A DNA stretch of 64,000 nucleotides from Undaria pinnatifida (Eukaryota > Sar > Phaeophyceae > Laminariales > Alariaceae), in the NCBI GenBank assembly GCA_012845835.1, contig JABAKD010000023.1:17414751-17478750 (forward strand), read 5' to 3'. Positions 43,055 through 56,474 of this stretch are shown piece after piece. Position numbers and translations under genes: made by a program. The notes beneath the pieces are model-generated. The model did not search any database, was not told the DNA's origin, and worked only from the letters and a program-made list of their open reading frames with translations. Numbering within the stretch: position 1 is the first letter of the stretch; every line of letters starts with the position of its first letter.

Positions 43055-45922
43055 CTAGGGCGCATGTCGCGAAAAAGGAAGGCGGAAGGAAGCGGTGTAT
43101 CAATCTTAGCCTCAGTCAGTGCCTGGAATGGGGATTCACGTGCGTGTGCCTTTTGAATAGTCCACACAAAGCGTAGAACGTTAGTCTAGCAAGGTACCCC
43201 TGGTAAGTTTCGAGCACTTGCAGCAGTTTTGATACCCAAAAAAAGCTCACTCGCTTGACTGGGAAGAGCTTCCGTTGGCCGCTTCCGTGCATATGTCGCA
43301 AGGTCGATTGTCGATTGTACAATCTAGCGGAAACGTATGCTTGCTCCGGTATACCGACGGCCGGGGCTTGTGGGTACTACTCCGCTCATACGTTGCCTAC
43401 TAAGAGCATGATACACTGTTCCGCCCTCGACATGACCACTGTCCCAGTCTAATAGTAGAATCAACTAGAATAACCTGATGTCCATGACGCTCAACCTGCC
43501 CACCTCCTCAAAATACGTGAAGCTGCTTACGGAAAGACATACCACGTGCGGGGTTTCAACATAAGTAGGACCGACCGCGCGCCACTTGACGGCTGACAGC
43601 GCTGAATTAGAAACGCATCTTTAGGGTTTGTCTCTCCATATGATACGCCCATATATCGTGTCCTTGCGCAATCGCGCCCACCAGCGTGCAGCGCCAGCCT
43701 CACATGCGCCGGGGAGGGGTTCGACCCCGCTCACGCCGTCTCGGTCAAGCTCGTGCGAGCGGCGGTAAGCTGAGAAATATAATCCATGTACGGTATTTGC
43801 GCCGAGGTTGCGACGACGTACGGCTTTCAACCACATTCTCTACGTTAGATAATTGTTCTGTATGTGCAGAATAAGAACTTTATTTCCTGTACGTTGCGCT
43901 GTTGGACGTTTAAAAGGCAGTGATGCCCATGATATCGGGTAGTCCGCATGCAAGACAAAAAATGTCCTCTAACGACTATGAGCACACAATCAACGTTTTC
44001 GTAGGCACTTTAGTCCATGATCGCCCCTCCAGCGCAGCGGGAAAATCAATTCCTTCGCTGGCGATTCAACCCACGTGCTGCTGTAGTCGACTAGATTGTG
44101 GCTGTTTTAGGGGCCGACCGGCCAACGTTTGTTTCCAGATATACGTATGTTTTCTATGGATCTTCAGGCGACTTCCGGAAGTTGTGTACTGTAAGTCGAG
44201 CTAATTTTACATCCCCAGCGACTTCAAGTACAAACCACAACCCAACCTTAGCACTGACGCATTTCCTATTAGCGACCTCCACTTGCCGAAATATCTCGAT
44301 CATTGCGGGCGTATACAGAGCTCGGAGGGCGCAGCCTCTTGTACGCAACGCACTACGACGCATTGGACTACATAGTTATTCGCACACCATAAGGCCAATA
44401 TGCCATGCCATGCAAAGGCAGTAGAGAGGGCCAACACTGACGGCAAGGGGAACGAGGGGGGGGGAAGAGGGGGGACAAGCGTGACAACAGTTTTGATACC
44501 GCTATAAACTAGACTCAGAAAATAGTGGCAGATCGTGCACCAACGATCCCGCTCGACTATGATAGTAGATCACAAGGTGTGGTGTTTCTGCGTCGATTTA
44601 CTTCTTCTATTCTACATAATTTCATTTTTCTTTCTCCTGATTGTTTGTTTTAGTATGTTCTCTTTGGTATCCAGAACGTATGACATAGATTTGCTAGCTG
44701 ACACTTTGATTGCTAATCTCCACGTACTTGCGATTATATCCCGGGCTACTAGCTTATGCCCACATTACTCGGACTTTTGTTATAGAAATACCAATCAATA
44801 CGGATACCGGGTGTGCTACATGTATATAAAGAAAAAAAATAATGCGAAACGACACATGCTCACAGGTACGCCTGAAGAATGGCTCAGACTAATAGGACAA
44901 TTTATTTACATAGTCACCTGCCAACGAAATCAAAATCATTATCAATACACAAATCAGAGGCACCTGCGATCTGCGGCCTCCCGTCCGAGTCTCCACGGGC
45001 AAAACACGAAATACGAACGAACCCACAGCCCACGCGGACTTGACGGCTACCGACAGCATCGCCAAGGGTACAGCCAATACCGCCGGGTGTGGCACGCGGG
45101 GACGGTGTACGCCCACCTTCGGAAAAGAAACACGAAGAGGAGATCACGTCATGAAAAGGGTAGGCCGAACGACCTACGGACGGACGGATGGATGAACGGG
45201 GATTGCGACTTGCGCGGGGTATCAATCGGAGGGACGTGAGGGTGCTTAAACGACTTAGTACAATGCATCAGGTTTCCAGGCGGTCGTCTTTCCCAAAATG
45301 TAAGACCAACCACGCCTATCCTTGTCTATCATCGCAGCGGAGGGGATACCATCATGTGCGCATGAACAGGTGTTTTCTGCTTCAGGTTCCATGCATGTCC
45401 GGAAATCGTGTCAAAGCTGAGTGCAAGGGCTGCAACTGAGATGCGCATCATGACCGAATAGATCTGTATCGGAACCGGACATCCCGAAGGAAGACATTTC
45501 ACCGGCAGCGGACCAGCGGGGATTGCCATACTTGTACGCACGGGACTGAAGAAAATACGACGGCACCGTAATCCGACCAGTTTCTGTAAGTAGACTGCCA
45601 ACCACGTTTTACCGTTGCGAAATACGACTCCTCGAGGACCACGTTAGCCCTGACAGCAACAAAGCCACAACTTAACTGGAACATGCCCCTGAAAAGAGCA
45701 AAATTATCGCCAGTAATATAATATATATCGGACCCGCTTCACACGCCCATACAACCAATACAACACGCAGATCATATCGGCTGCGCCAATAATCGCCTAT
45801 AGTCGATTGAATCGATATCGTCCTCGGCAGCCGAACTACAAGCTTCGGCCTTCTGCACGTGCTTGATATACCCTGGGTACGTAAGTTGATCCCGACCGCC
45901 GCAATAAACACCTAGATCTTAC
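43055..45922 (-). other. PIPK intron of 2.87 kb
   Basis: Lies between the MDYSLL and GIIDVLQ exons. It is almost free of the repeat families seen elsewhere. A 234-codon plus frame (44535-45239) has a hydrophobic start (LLLLFYIISFFFLLIVCF) but no recognised domain. A G9 tract occurs near 44457. Confidence 0.6.
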
Positions 45923-46063
45923 CAGCAAGCTGTAGTCCATAACGCCGTGGACTGCGAGGAAATCAGCGTCTGCTGTGACATCCGCTAGCAGCCTCTCCTT
46001 ATAGCCGGCAGCCAAGCGTAGTTTACCATTGGTACTCTCCGCAAGATCCAGATCTTTCATCAC
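45923..46063 (-). CDS. PIPK internal exon (KDLDL to MDYSLL)
   Basis: A 141-base, 47-codon exon on the minus strand. It begins VMKDLDL and ends GVMDYSLL. In PIPKs the KDLD segment leads into the catalytic loop, and the Asp of MDYSLL is catalytic. The acceptor is aatggcag before GTGATG; the donor is GTAAGA directly after CTG (phase 0). The 39 residues between the motifs (AESTNGKLRL, YKERLLADVTADADFLAVHG) have the spacing expected for the helix between them. The frame stays open past the donor, but the extra residues do not resemble the family, which supports splicing. The preceding DLKGS exon was sought up to 64000 and not found. Confidence 0.85.
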
Positions 46064-46065
46064 CT

Positions 46066-47280
46066 GCCATTGTACCCCCAACAAATGAGGTCGACAGTCG
46101 ACACAACAAAATCGAGATATTCGTCATGCAAGATTATTCTCAATTTGTTAACAGCATCGATAATATGAGGCGGATCAAGTTAATGGTACGACACCCATAC
46201 ACTCTTTGGCGTGCTTGCGGATTGGCACTCCAACTATCTGCCAGCGCGTAGGCGTACAAGAGATAGACTGTCTGTAAGAAAACCAAACCGACGTTATAAA
46301 CAACGGTTTCGATACTCAATGTAGGATAGCTCGATGAAAGGTGAAGGTCCCCTCGCGCAGACGAAGAGGAAATATGCCACTCGATGCAACGGGTTTACTT
46401 AGCAGAGAAAAAATAAGTGGCGATGTTTCGTCCAGGCCATGCCCACCACGGAAAGGAGAAAACGCACGAAAAATATTTGTTTAGCAGCTACTCTGCTACA
46501 AATGTTCCACCCGAATGTTGATTGCATACGTTCATTTTTGGATGCAACGTCTGTCGCGTAAAAAGCCACACCTGAGTTCACCAAGAGATGGGGGGGGTTC
46601 TGCCTCATAAAACGCAATTATCATACATGGGGCCTAAACCGGCTCAAGTTCCAGCTTCTATGTTTAGTCGTAAAAAAGAGACAAACACAAATTTCAGCAA
46701 GGACGAATACATCTTATAGTCATCAATAAGCGGTGGCGATTTGAAGGACCAGACGTGCTTCGAAAAGAGAGGAGCCATGGAACCCCTCCAACAAAATAAG
46801 TACTAAAAGTAGTTGTGTTCGTAGCGAAGGAAACGTCTGTCGAAATGTTAACACGCGCGATCGAGGGAGCCACGAGGTCGATCGACCTAGTGACGGCGCG
46901 GCCGACGACACAGGAGCCACCGACGGTTGCCGAAAACATGTCGAAACACGGCATTGAATACGACCCCTGCCGGGACTGTTGCCGCGCGCGCGGTTTCGAG
47001 GCGATGCACCGCCGGCGAACGCCGCTACCGCGAACTGGGCTCATTTCGTCGGATTTTGCGGAGATGCCAGCTGCCGGGGGAGACATTTGTTCATGCGGTT
47101 GTTGGTAGGAGCATTCCGCCTGGATCATTCGTAAGATTCGAGATAGCAACAGCCGTGTATTTGGAAAGAATTCCGGTCAACTCGTTGCGAAGACATGCTA
47201 GTGGTACGGGTTGATACGAGATCTGGAGAGTGCGCCCAACCGGTCTCGGCACTTCGTATTTTAAACTCTTAGAGCAAACG
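46066..47280. other. Unassigned low-repeat stretch upstream of the PIPK exons
   Basis: Expected place for the next 5' PIPK exon, but DLKGS could not be found. GC-rich frames on both strands at 46815-47214 overlap. No call is made. Confidence 0.35.
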
Positions 47281-47289
47281 TATCCGAGC

Positions 47290-47730
47290 CCAGCACGCTG
47301 ACGGACTGTGCTGCTCAGCTGCTGCATGCAGTCTATGATACGAGTGTGTAACCAAGGAGACGAACGAGCCGAGTGCGCTTCTCTCGGTCTCTAGGCCCAA
47401 GCCAGCGCCAGCTGCCGTAGTCTGGCGGCGGAGAAAACCGCCGACCGCCGACTGCTCGTCAGGCGCGATACAACGTCGCTGTGCCCCCATCCAACTCATC
47501 GATCGATGCTGCTGCGCGCTGCGCGGATAACATCTTGGATTTAGAGACATGCCATTTTTCCATTTGAAAACCTGACGAAAGTTGTCGAATCGTGGCTTAA
47601 ACTCTGCTACAAGTAGTCTGTGATACGAGTACGTTTCCACGGAAAGGCTAGAGCCGAGTGCACTTCTCTTGGTCTCTAGGTCCGATCCCGCGCCAACCGA
47701 TTGCAGTCTGGCCACGGAGAGACGTACTGT
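47290..47730 (-). repeat. About 290-bp direct repeat, two diverged units
   Basis: GATACGAGT, GAGCCGAGTGCRCTTCTC, GGTCTCTAGG and GCAGTCTGG-like blocks recur at 47337-47450 and 47620-47720. A 170-codon minus frame (47269-47781) spans both units; its repeats follow the DNA repeats. Confidence 0.65.
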
Positions 47731-47859
47731 AATTGAGTGCCTTCCGTAGAAGGATGGTTTATAGAATCGACGTGAAACCATGTCATGGTTGAGGTGACAT
47801 CACGTTATATTAGATGTCACATTCACGTCAAGGCCATCATAGATGGGCGATTATGTAGG

Positions 47860-48540
47860 TGACGATAATGGGACAAGCAGGACGCCCCTCATCTCCCTAC
47901 CCTGCGCTACCCTGCATTACCCTGCCCATCCTACTTAGCCCAGTTATGTCTATATTTGGTATTCTATGTAGGGAAATAATGCATAAAAGCCTTGAGTCTA
48001 TCCAGCGAGCCATGAGGAGAGACCAACCAAAGACACCGGAACACACAAGGGGCACGCTTCCCAACACCGACCAACCACGCATCCCCCACCCAGAGTACCA
48101 TCACATTTGGCGTCATCAGGCAGTGAACGTGTCGACCTTGAGCTTGCGCGACCTCCTTCCCGGTGCTCTTTTCTCCCCAAGGCAAGCTCTTTTGGCCTTG
48201 CATCGCTTGCATTTTTACTTTTTTTCCGTTTTTTTTTTGCGTGTAGTTTTTGTTTGGTTACGCCTTTTGCCTTTTAACATACTTTCTTCCTCCCAGTAGC
48301 GAGCTTGGTTATCCTTTTGTCTTCTATCCGTTAAACCACGGGCCCTTTCGGGCCTCTGCTTGGGGGCCGACATTTTGAGTCTGCAGCTACCACGGCTTTG
48401 CGGCGGCAGCGTTTCGATGTATTGTCTCCCCGTGCTCTCTATTCGTGGGACACTACTATGACAATCGCAAAAAGTAAGTGCTCCCCTAAATTTTTTTTGG
48501 TCCTATGTATTTATTTCTCCTTACCTCTTCTTTTCTAACT
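47860..48540. other. Unassigned stretch
   Basis: A 146-codon plus frame at 47859-48299 has no recognised motif and ends in a T-rich, membrane-like tail. Nothing else seen. Confidence 0.35.
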
Positions 48541-48541
48541 C

Positions 48542-48629
48542 CGAAAGCATTCCTAGTCTAATTCCATATGGTTCGTGCCCATGTTCGAAAGCATTCCTAG
48601 TCGAATTCCATATGGTTTGTGCCCATGTT
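48542..48629 (+). repeat. 44-bp tandem duplication
   Basis: CGAAAGCATTCCTAGTCKAA then TTCCATATGGTTYGTGCCC, twice with two differences; a recent event. Confidence 0.95.
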
Positions 48630-48812
48630 GGGAGTGCGGTGCTTAAAGGGTTATGTCCCTTAGAATACCCCGGGAGTTTAATACCATCTTGTGGGCAATT
48701 TCGCGGTTGGAACCCTGTGAGCTATTTGCACTCGAGTAATTCGAGTGGCCGGCTCCATTGCACCGTACCTCACTTCTGTAGCATGTCGCCACGGAATAGG
48801 GGTACATGCCTA

Positions 48813-48829
48813 CCCCCCCCCCCCCCCCC
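48813..48829 (+). repeat. Poly-C run of 17
   Basis: Homopolymer in otherwise ordinary sequence; opposite in strand to most G runs of the window. Confidence 0.9.
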
Positions 48830-50900
48830 AGTACGAGTTGCGCATTCCGGGTGAATGCGATAACTTGCCCTTGTTCTCTCCTACTTTTGGTCATACCGTC
48901 GCATTTCTGCTAATAATCTACTATTGACAGTGCGTGACTATAATATTGGTATCCTCGTGCTACAAGAAAGTACGATCGTAGCCATATTACCCTGGCCTAC
49001 TTTTTTCGTTTTTTTAGCCGGACCATGTTTGGGTTTGGTTCCTTCGCATATGTTTACCTGGTACCAGCACGAATTGTGATGTAACCTCTACAGCATTGCC
49101 TCTAACCTATGAGACACTCCACCTTAGTGTGTCTTCGCCCAGAGTACAGCTGATGTACTCGTATAGGCCCACCAGCAGCGGTGCGCGACGCCTAGCTGTA
49201 CTACTGTGTTGACTCGTTCAGCCAGCGGTAGTGCAGGTCGCGACTATTACTAGTATTCATTCTGGTAATCTTCTATCTGGCTTTGATGAAACTTTTGAAA
49301 TAATTCGCCTTGCCTTAATGGAACTTTTGAAGCATCTCGTGTGTGAGATGGACACCGGTAGGTACCATACGACTCTCGCGACCAAACCTACAGCGGTAAT
49401 ACCAAGTACCAAGCGTCCTTGTGGCGTGCTGTTGTTGTTGTCTCAGCTATAACATACGCGCTCTCCTAGATACCAGTACCACCTGGTACCTGTGTTGTTT
49501 TTCCTCATGCACTCTTTTGCTTTATGTACCGTAGCTGCGTATAATATACTGGTATCGAATACGGCACAACACTTGCTTGTCATTAGTGCCTTTTTTGTGT
49601 GGCAGTTTTTGGTCCTATGGTACATAACGATACCATACGTATCTGGTGCCAACACCATCAAAACGTTTTGCGAACTTCGGAACGTTTGTGTGGGTCCCAA
49701 CCAACTCGACCATACACCTGTGGAACCTGCGTACCATGGTTGGAATAATATAGGTGCCGGTGGAGTAATACGAATCAGCGTGCACAGTGGCAAATAAAAA
49801 AAAAGAAAACACCTAGCTGAATATTACAGGGGAATAGGGAAGAACACACCCGTTTTCAAAATCCTGGATCAGCTGTCTCTTATTCTTAAACCATTAGTGT
49901 TTGTGGTGGTAGAGAGCATCTTTTTTTTCGATGCCGACGTTACCATTAATATTGGTGGTTGCTGACTGTTACACTATGATGACATGCTGTGCGCCTTTTG
50001 TCATTTGTGATTTTCCTTTTTTTTCTGTCTTCGGCTGGGCTTTTATGGTTTGACGGCCTTCGTTTTTGCTGTTAGTTGCTTGATGATAATCTTGCGAACA
50101 ACCACGAAACCCCGCCCCCGTTTTCCTGCCACATTGGCACTCGTCTGGCATTGTCTCTGCTATGACGTGCTTCCCTGTGTTCTTTTTTGTTCGTGGCGAA
50201 AAATCAAAATATTACCGCTATGCTGCCCGTGTTGCTATAATATAATGCTGGCGCGCATCTCGTGCAATAATACGATCAATAAAGATCATGCAACAATGAT
50301 CGCCTTGTCGCGAGTATCAACACGCGCTGCACATGTTGCCGACATACTACTCCATTGACAATGATTGTTTTCTTATGGTGCTTTATTCTATTTTGGGTTT
50401 CAACCCCGGAATGCGCGAACGACGGTAGTACACGTCGAGCATCCCACTATATCATATCGGCACTATGATCACGTTTTATAAATCCTCCCCCGGTGCACTG
50501 TTCTATTTGCAAAACCTCTGTGAGTGAAGACTTAACCTGCCACAAGCCTCGACTATCCGCTTAATACCCCACGCGTGCTTGAGCCATTCTTATGAGGCTT
50601 CCGGTTTTTGCTATTATGCACCCCCGATCTGATGCAGCGTTGGAATGACCAAAATTGTGTTAGGTTCATGTTTGGGCAAAAACACTGTTGAGTTAAACAG
50701 CACTCCGAGTGCGTCGCGCTCCGAGTGCCTACCTCACTTTTTCACGAGTATATTACGCGTGTTACACGGAGCCCCCCGGCAATTTTAAAACAGTGCACCC
50801 CCAGAAGTACACCGTCATTTTTAGGTCCGGATTTTTGTTTCGGAAAACCTTAAATATAGCTTAGGTTATCGACTGGTACAAGAGGTACACACGTCCATCA
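48830..50900. other. No gene seen
   Basis: Short frames only. GGTACC-like words near 49060-49490. Nothing recognised. Confidence 0.5.
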
Positions 50901-53900
50901 CCTTCCGGTCTTCTTGGTGACGTTCGAAAATTACTACTGCATCCTATCTCTCTACTCCGGTGCGTGCGATACCAACTTATTTCCTATCCATTCCGGACCA
51001 ACATCGACCCGATCCCCAACCCTCGCGGTAAACCCCGCACCAACCAGGACCCAACCCCTCAAGCCTCACGATGAAGAGTGTGCTTCGCGTTCTTCTCCTG
51101 TTGTAGCCATGGGTGGTACAGTTACGGTGAAGGATCTTGTCATTCTGTTCAATGAAATCGAAATAATGCCCGGAGCGCATTTTTGCGGCCAGAGTCGTTG
51201 ACTGCATTTCCACCGCCGCCACCGACCCCGACCTATTCAGTCAAACCGGATCCCTCGACGTTTGGTACGGCCACCTTACACGCCGAGACTAAGAGGACGG
51301 ATCCCTCTATGAGACGCCCACCTGGTGCGACTGCGATTTTCGTTTAGCGCCTGAGGACAAAAGGTTTATTTTTTTTCCGTGGGGGATCGCAACAGCGCCC
51401 CAAGTACAGCGACGACTACCACAGAGTGTGTCGCCGCAACGGCATCCATTAGGCCAGTGCCGCGGTGGTTACCGCATACTATGCCACCGCGACTACAGCC
51501 CTTTGTGCCCCACGAGCTCGTGTACTCGAGGTTGACCGTTTCTTGCACACACCCCCACCTCCCCCATCTGAGCCACGACTACCGTACCGACCGACACGTT
51601 GCTGCTCACATCCCATCCCCGGCTCCCATAGCCGTCCACCCAATGCGGCCGCGACCATCACCACAACGGCTCAAAATCGCCCACCCATCACTGTGCTTAA
51701 CCCCCTGCGCCCGATCGCCCCTGCTTTTGTTTGCTGGGACTCGCTCACAACTGCATATGGCGCGCCCACGGTCTCGACCGGGCGGCACCCAAAGACACCC
51801 CTGTCTGCGGTATATTATTTTTTGGGTTATTGGCCACGTCGCACCTACCCAACTACGACTCATGTCGGCATCTTTAGACGCTCCGTCTACGGCAATCTCC
51901 CGGTTCGGTCTATTTCCTTGAAATTCCGACCCACTCCCGCCGCTACTACAGTTGTTAAAACAGCCACAGAGCCGCCCACCAATTTACAGCCGCATTGCCC
52001 TACGCGCTTACAGCCCCACCACCCACCACCCGTGAACCCACGGCACAAAAACGCCGCACGCACCCTCTGCAACCAGCCCCCAAGAACGCCGCACGCACTC
52101 CCCCACATCACCTACCGCTCGGGTCAAGACCACCGGTCTTCTCCGACTACCACCCACACAACCATTCTACTCCGACAGCAAAGTCGCCCGACGACGCAGA
52201 CCCCATCCTATCCGTAGTGGCCGCGAGGGCGGTCGCGACCACCCGAATTGTGGCACCCACGACGGCTCCATCTGTCTCACGAACCGCCAAAAGTGGTGGC
52301 TCGCAACGACCACATTTTGCGGTACGGGACACAACCTGCGACGAGCATCATTCTCAACCACCTGGTCACCGAGTACCACTCCGCTTGCTTTCGGGCGTTC
52401 TTCCTGACGCCTGCATCGCGCCGGCAGCACTCTGCCACTGTGGCAACACCGCTACGCCTCTGGTGCGCTCAACCCTTGATTTGGGTATCCTTCAGCATGT
52501 TGGTTTTTACTTTTGGTATTGCGGAAACGTGCGGACCGTAAACCCGGCGCCATCACCCCGCAATAACCCGCGACAACCAGTGCCGCTTGTTATAAATGCC
52601 GTGGCAACTATTTTTTGGGTCGAAAGACGCCACGATCGCCTTTCTACCCCGGGCGACTGCTGCGACAACGACGACAACATCGACAGCAACAGCGTGATCG
52701 GCCGACAGCCACCTTCGGCACGAAACCTTGGACGCTACACGCTTATCAACCGATACAGCACCGCAAGCGCCAGGCCATCTAATTGCGGGGCAAGGGTTCA
52801 GCTTAAACATTGAAAGTACTAGCTTCACCCCCGCCCCCGTCCCCCCAACAATCCACCCCCCTCGCCCAGCCCCATACATGTCCAAGCCTGACTCCCTTGT
52901 TCTAGCGATCGTCTTGGGGTGTGGAAGCGAGGAGGCCAAGACGTCGAGCCCAACCGGGAGGCTCCACTCGACGTCTTCCACCGATGAGCAACGCTACTTG
53001 CCGAATACTACGGCTACCAGCGGTTCCGGACTACAGCACGAAACGTCTTCACTTTCCGGGCCATCGCACCTTGAGCCCGCCTCACCTATTTATTGGCGGC
53101 TCCACCCGCGTTCGTACCACGACGTACGCCCTTTTCAAGTGCCAGCGGTGGGCCCGTGTACGACGGGTTCCCATTCGCTGCCACGGTGTTGACAGCACCA
53201 CTACCCCTGGGCCCATGGTACAGTCTCGTCATGACGACGGAAGACTCGCGATCATAGTTGGCCAGGATATGCCCTGATCCCCCTGCCCCGTCTTCCTCGC
53301 AACCCTCGTGAATTGCGTGGACACGGACCACAGGTACAGCATTTCCTAGCGAGATCTATCGTGCTTATCCAACGCTTGGAGACAGGACCCCCAGGGTATC
53401 ATCGCCCCGCTCCTTTAAACGCCACCCACGGAGACCCTCCCAGAGCTTTGGTGACACAATACCGAGACTCCCTTTGCGATCACGTCGATCCAGCCGGCTC
53501 TCTTCTCTAGATCAGCCAGCTGCACCCCCGCCTTCGCCAGGCGACCGTCCTAGGGATAGCTGCATCTGACCACAGCTTGGCGGCTCACCGCAGCCAGCCT
53601 ACACCGAGCTCCCTTTTTCTTGGATGTTCAACTTTTAGCAGTGCCACCCTTTGGATTTTCTCCAACGGTTTAATCTTTATATCCGTGTGAAGCAGTTTCC
53701 GACATCGCCCAAGACCGACATTTTGAGCGACACCACGACCCCGCAGCTCACCCAGCTTCGACCAAGTATCGGAATCATTCCTACGACCAGCCATGGACAT
53801 TGGTTTCGAGACCGACAAACGCCGGAGCCCCGCCTTTATTACCTACCTGGGACAATGGTTCCGAGGCCAACAATCCCCGGAGAATTTCCCCGTACCACCA

Positions 53901-56089
53901 CCCAACGACCCTCGATACCTACCACCGCCCTACCAGATCGTGGCTCTAGCTTCGGCAACGGTACACCCGAGATTGGCAATCCCATCCATAGGTAGAAGCA
54001 ACAATTGCATTATTCGATTGGCAACCGCCTTGCTCCCCTCACCCGCCGCGTTGCAAACGAGCCATCCTCTTTCGGTCTCGGCATTTCTCACCGAACCCAC
54101 CAACTGCCGACCTCGTTCGGGCACTTTCGAACGCGACAGAACAACTCTGCCGCTCCCCCCCCTCCAACGCGACCGGTTTCCACGGAGCACTTCTGTCCCG
54201 GCCCCCTTCATTCCCGCCGAGGCGCACCTGCCGATTCGCCCTTGCCCTTCTCCACCCCGACGTGTTACCAAAGAGCCGCCTTGCTCCGGACTTCGCCGAT
54301 CCCACCCCAATCACCTCCCACCGCCTGCACACTTCTGGCCACACTTGACCCAACAGAGCCACTGTGCTTGGGTCCCATCTTTCACGCCGAAGGTCACCGC
54401 CTGGTGAAGTTTCCAACGGACCCGAGGATAGCAGCCATCCCCTTCATCTGGTTGGGCTGGCTTCCTCGAACTCGTCACCGATCTCTCCCCGACATCGCCC
54501 ACCATCTGGAGATAGCAGCCGCCCTCCTCCTCACGGTTTGGTTAGTTCTCCTTTCGACAAACGTTGGAGACCCTACTGCCCCCTTTTCACATCTACCCTG
54601 GCCTGAACTATCCCGCCTTTACCAAGCCACCAACGGTACCTCCCGGCCAGCTTTCAGTTTACCCACTAGCGTACCCTGGCCAACGACGACTTTTCTGTCT
54701 CTCCCCAACCACAACAAACCCACGGTTTATCATTCCCGACCCAGCTCTTTAGCTACCCCCCCATTAACCGGATCCAAACCACCAACGACCCTTCAGCCTT
54801 CCTCGACGACACAACTACGGACGACCTTTCCCAACCACGGTTCACCGGCGCTCGCGCGCCAATGCTTCCGTCTACACCGCCTTCCTCGTATCTACCTTTC
54901 GTCGCCACCACGGCGTTCTATTCCCTCTTGGGTCATTTTTTTTCTTGCGGTACGTGTCCTTCTTTTCCACCCATCAACTGATTTTGTTTCCGTTGTCAGT
55001 GAACACCGAACAGTTCCCCTCCAACCCAACGGTCCCGAATCCCCATCCGTCCTTGAAGACACGTCTGCGACACCACCCCTTTTGCCTCGATAACCCTGTA
55101 GGTTTACCACCTGAACCTAGGCATCCCCTACCCGTCCCTGAAGGCACGTCTGTGACGCTACTATCACCACCCCCCCTCCACCCTAGCATTTGTATAGGTT
55201 TACCATCTTAACCTGTGGTTTTGTTCCTTTCTGATTCTGACCTCTCCGAGCCGGGCATCGGCTGGGGTGGGCTCGTTCCCCCGTTCCTCCCAACCCACCA
55301 CCACATCCCGCCGGTCCCATCTTCTGAGTTGGAGTTAATTATTTTTCCGGGAATAAGCGTTTCGAACCGAGCATCGGTTTGTGTGGGCTCGCTCCCTCTC
55401 CTCTCCGCCCCGTCTCTACCATTCCACCGCTCCCCTTTATCCGAGTTTGTTATGTTTTTTCTCGGACTCTTGAACCTCCCGAGCCTGGTACGTATGGGAC
55501 CTTTTTAGCCCGAAGTCGGGCCCTTTCACGGCATCTTCGCTGCCCACGTCGAAATATGTGAGCATCCCATCCCGGGTATCGTTTTGGGTGGGCTACTTCT
55601 CCCTCCCTTGCGACCCACCATCACATCCGCCCCCATTCATCGGCGACGCGCAAACCATGCAGTTCCCATGTTTGGTATTGACTTGGATGGGTTCAAATCC
55701 TCTGCCTCCTGCCCCATGCACCACCACGTTCCGCTGAAGATACTTTCGGCAACTCATACCAAACAAATCATCGGCCCCTTTTCCGCCCCAAAACCTTCAT
55801 CGGGTCTATTTCGACCAACGAAATCGCCTCCGGTTCGCCAGCAGGCTCCGAGAAAAAGGCGCCGCGGACTCTGGCGCTCCTCCTGGATCGGCGTTCAGGC
55901 CGTCTTTCGTTCTCCCCAGCGCCCACCATTGGCGCATCCATTTTAGGCCCTCCTCTTCCTTCGTCGGACCATTGTTTTCCCAGAGCCATCATCGCTCCAC
56001 AGCCGCCGCTGGAAACCGTGGACAGCCCTTCCGACTACGGTTTTTCTTGCCAGTACTTGTGGCTACACGTCGAAGATCATCGAACACCC

Positions 56090-56420
56090 CCGCGGCCGCG
56101 CAAACCCCGCGACCAGAGCTTCGTCGTCACCTGAGCTTCGCGACCTGAGCTCCACCTTCGCCAGAGTTCCACCTTTTCCGATAGCTTCGTCGTCACCCGA
56201 GCTTCGCGACCAGAGATCCACCATTTTCAGAGCTCTATCTTCACCAGAGCTTCGTCGTCACCTGCGCTTCGCGACCGGAGCTCCTCCTGCACCGGAGATT
56301 CGTCGTCAACTCAGCTCCGCGACCAGAGCTCCACCCATATAAGAACTCCACCTTTCGCCTGTGCTTCAATCCTGTCAGCGCTACAAATCTCCACCTTCAC
56401 CAGAGCTTTCTCGTCACCCA
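56090..56420 (+). repeat. 65-70-bp minisatellite
   Basis: AGCTTCGTCGTCACCTGAGC, TTCGCGACCAGAGCTCCACC and variants repeat about five times. Confidence 0.82.
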
Positions 56421-56474
56421 AGTCTCGCGGCCACAGCCCTACGTTTCCCCTGAGCTCCACCTCCATCTTCCGCG

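Larger units (their letters stand above)
3921..46063 (-). other. PIPK gene, visible 3' part (three exons)
   Basis: Joining the three exons gives 112 residues of an uninterrupted PIPK C-lobe in the right motif order, with matching splice phases and no stop. The introns are 2868 bases (43055-45922) and 38936 bases (4051-42986). The larger is filled with LINEs, a hAT element, Helitron-like elements and satellites. The N-lobe (glycine-rich loop, Lys, DLKGS) must lie upstream, probably outside the window. Alternatively, the pieces could come from neighbouring paralogues scattered by duplication, but the exact phase agreement argues for one gene. The subfamily (PIP4K, PIP5K or GPCR-PIPK) cannot be told from this part. 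Confidence 0.7.

Noticed and set aside
43715..43745. GGGGTTCGACCCCG as a tRNA T arm
   Set aside because: No matching acceptor 5' strand, D arm or anticodon arm upstream.
45836..45922. Reading the MDYSLL exon straight on into VRSRCLLRR and beyond
   Set aside because: The extension does not resemble PIPKs, and a strong GTAAGA donor sits exactly after MDYSLL with a matching exon at 43054.
46840..46920. Minus-strand SIDLVAPSIAR as a decayed DLKGSTIGR motif of the PIPK
   Set aside because: The key Lys and Gly are missing and there are no fitting splice sites; similarity is probably chance.
47269..47781. 170-codon minus frame with internal protein repeat as a gene
   Set aside because: The protein repeat follows the DNA repeat exactly and no family is recognised.
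54005..55093. 362-codon plus frame as a gene
   Set aside because: No motif; overlapped by other long frames in the same C-rich DNA; repeat traces inside. Kept only as part of the C-biased region.
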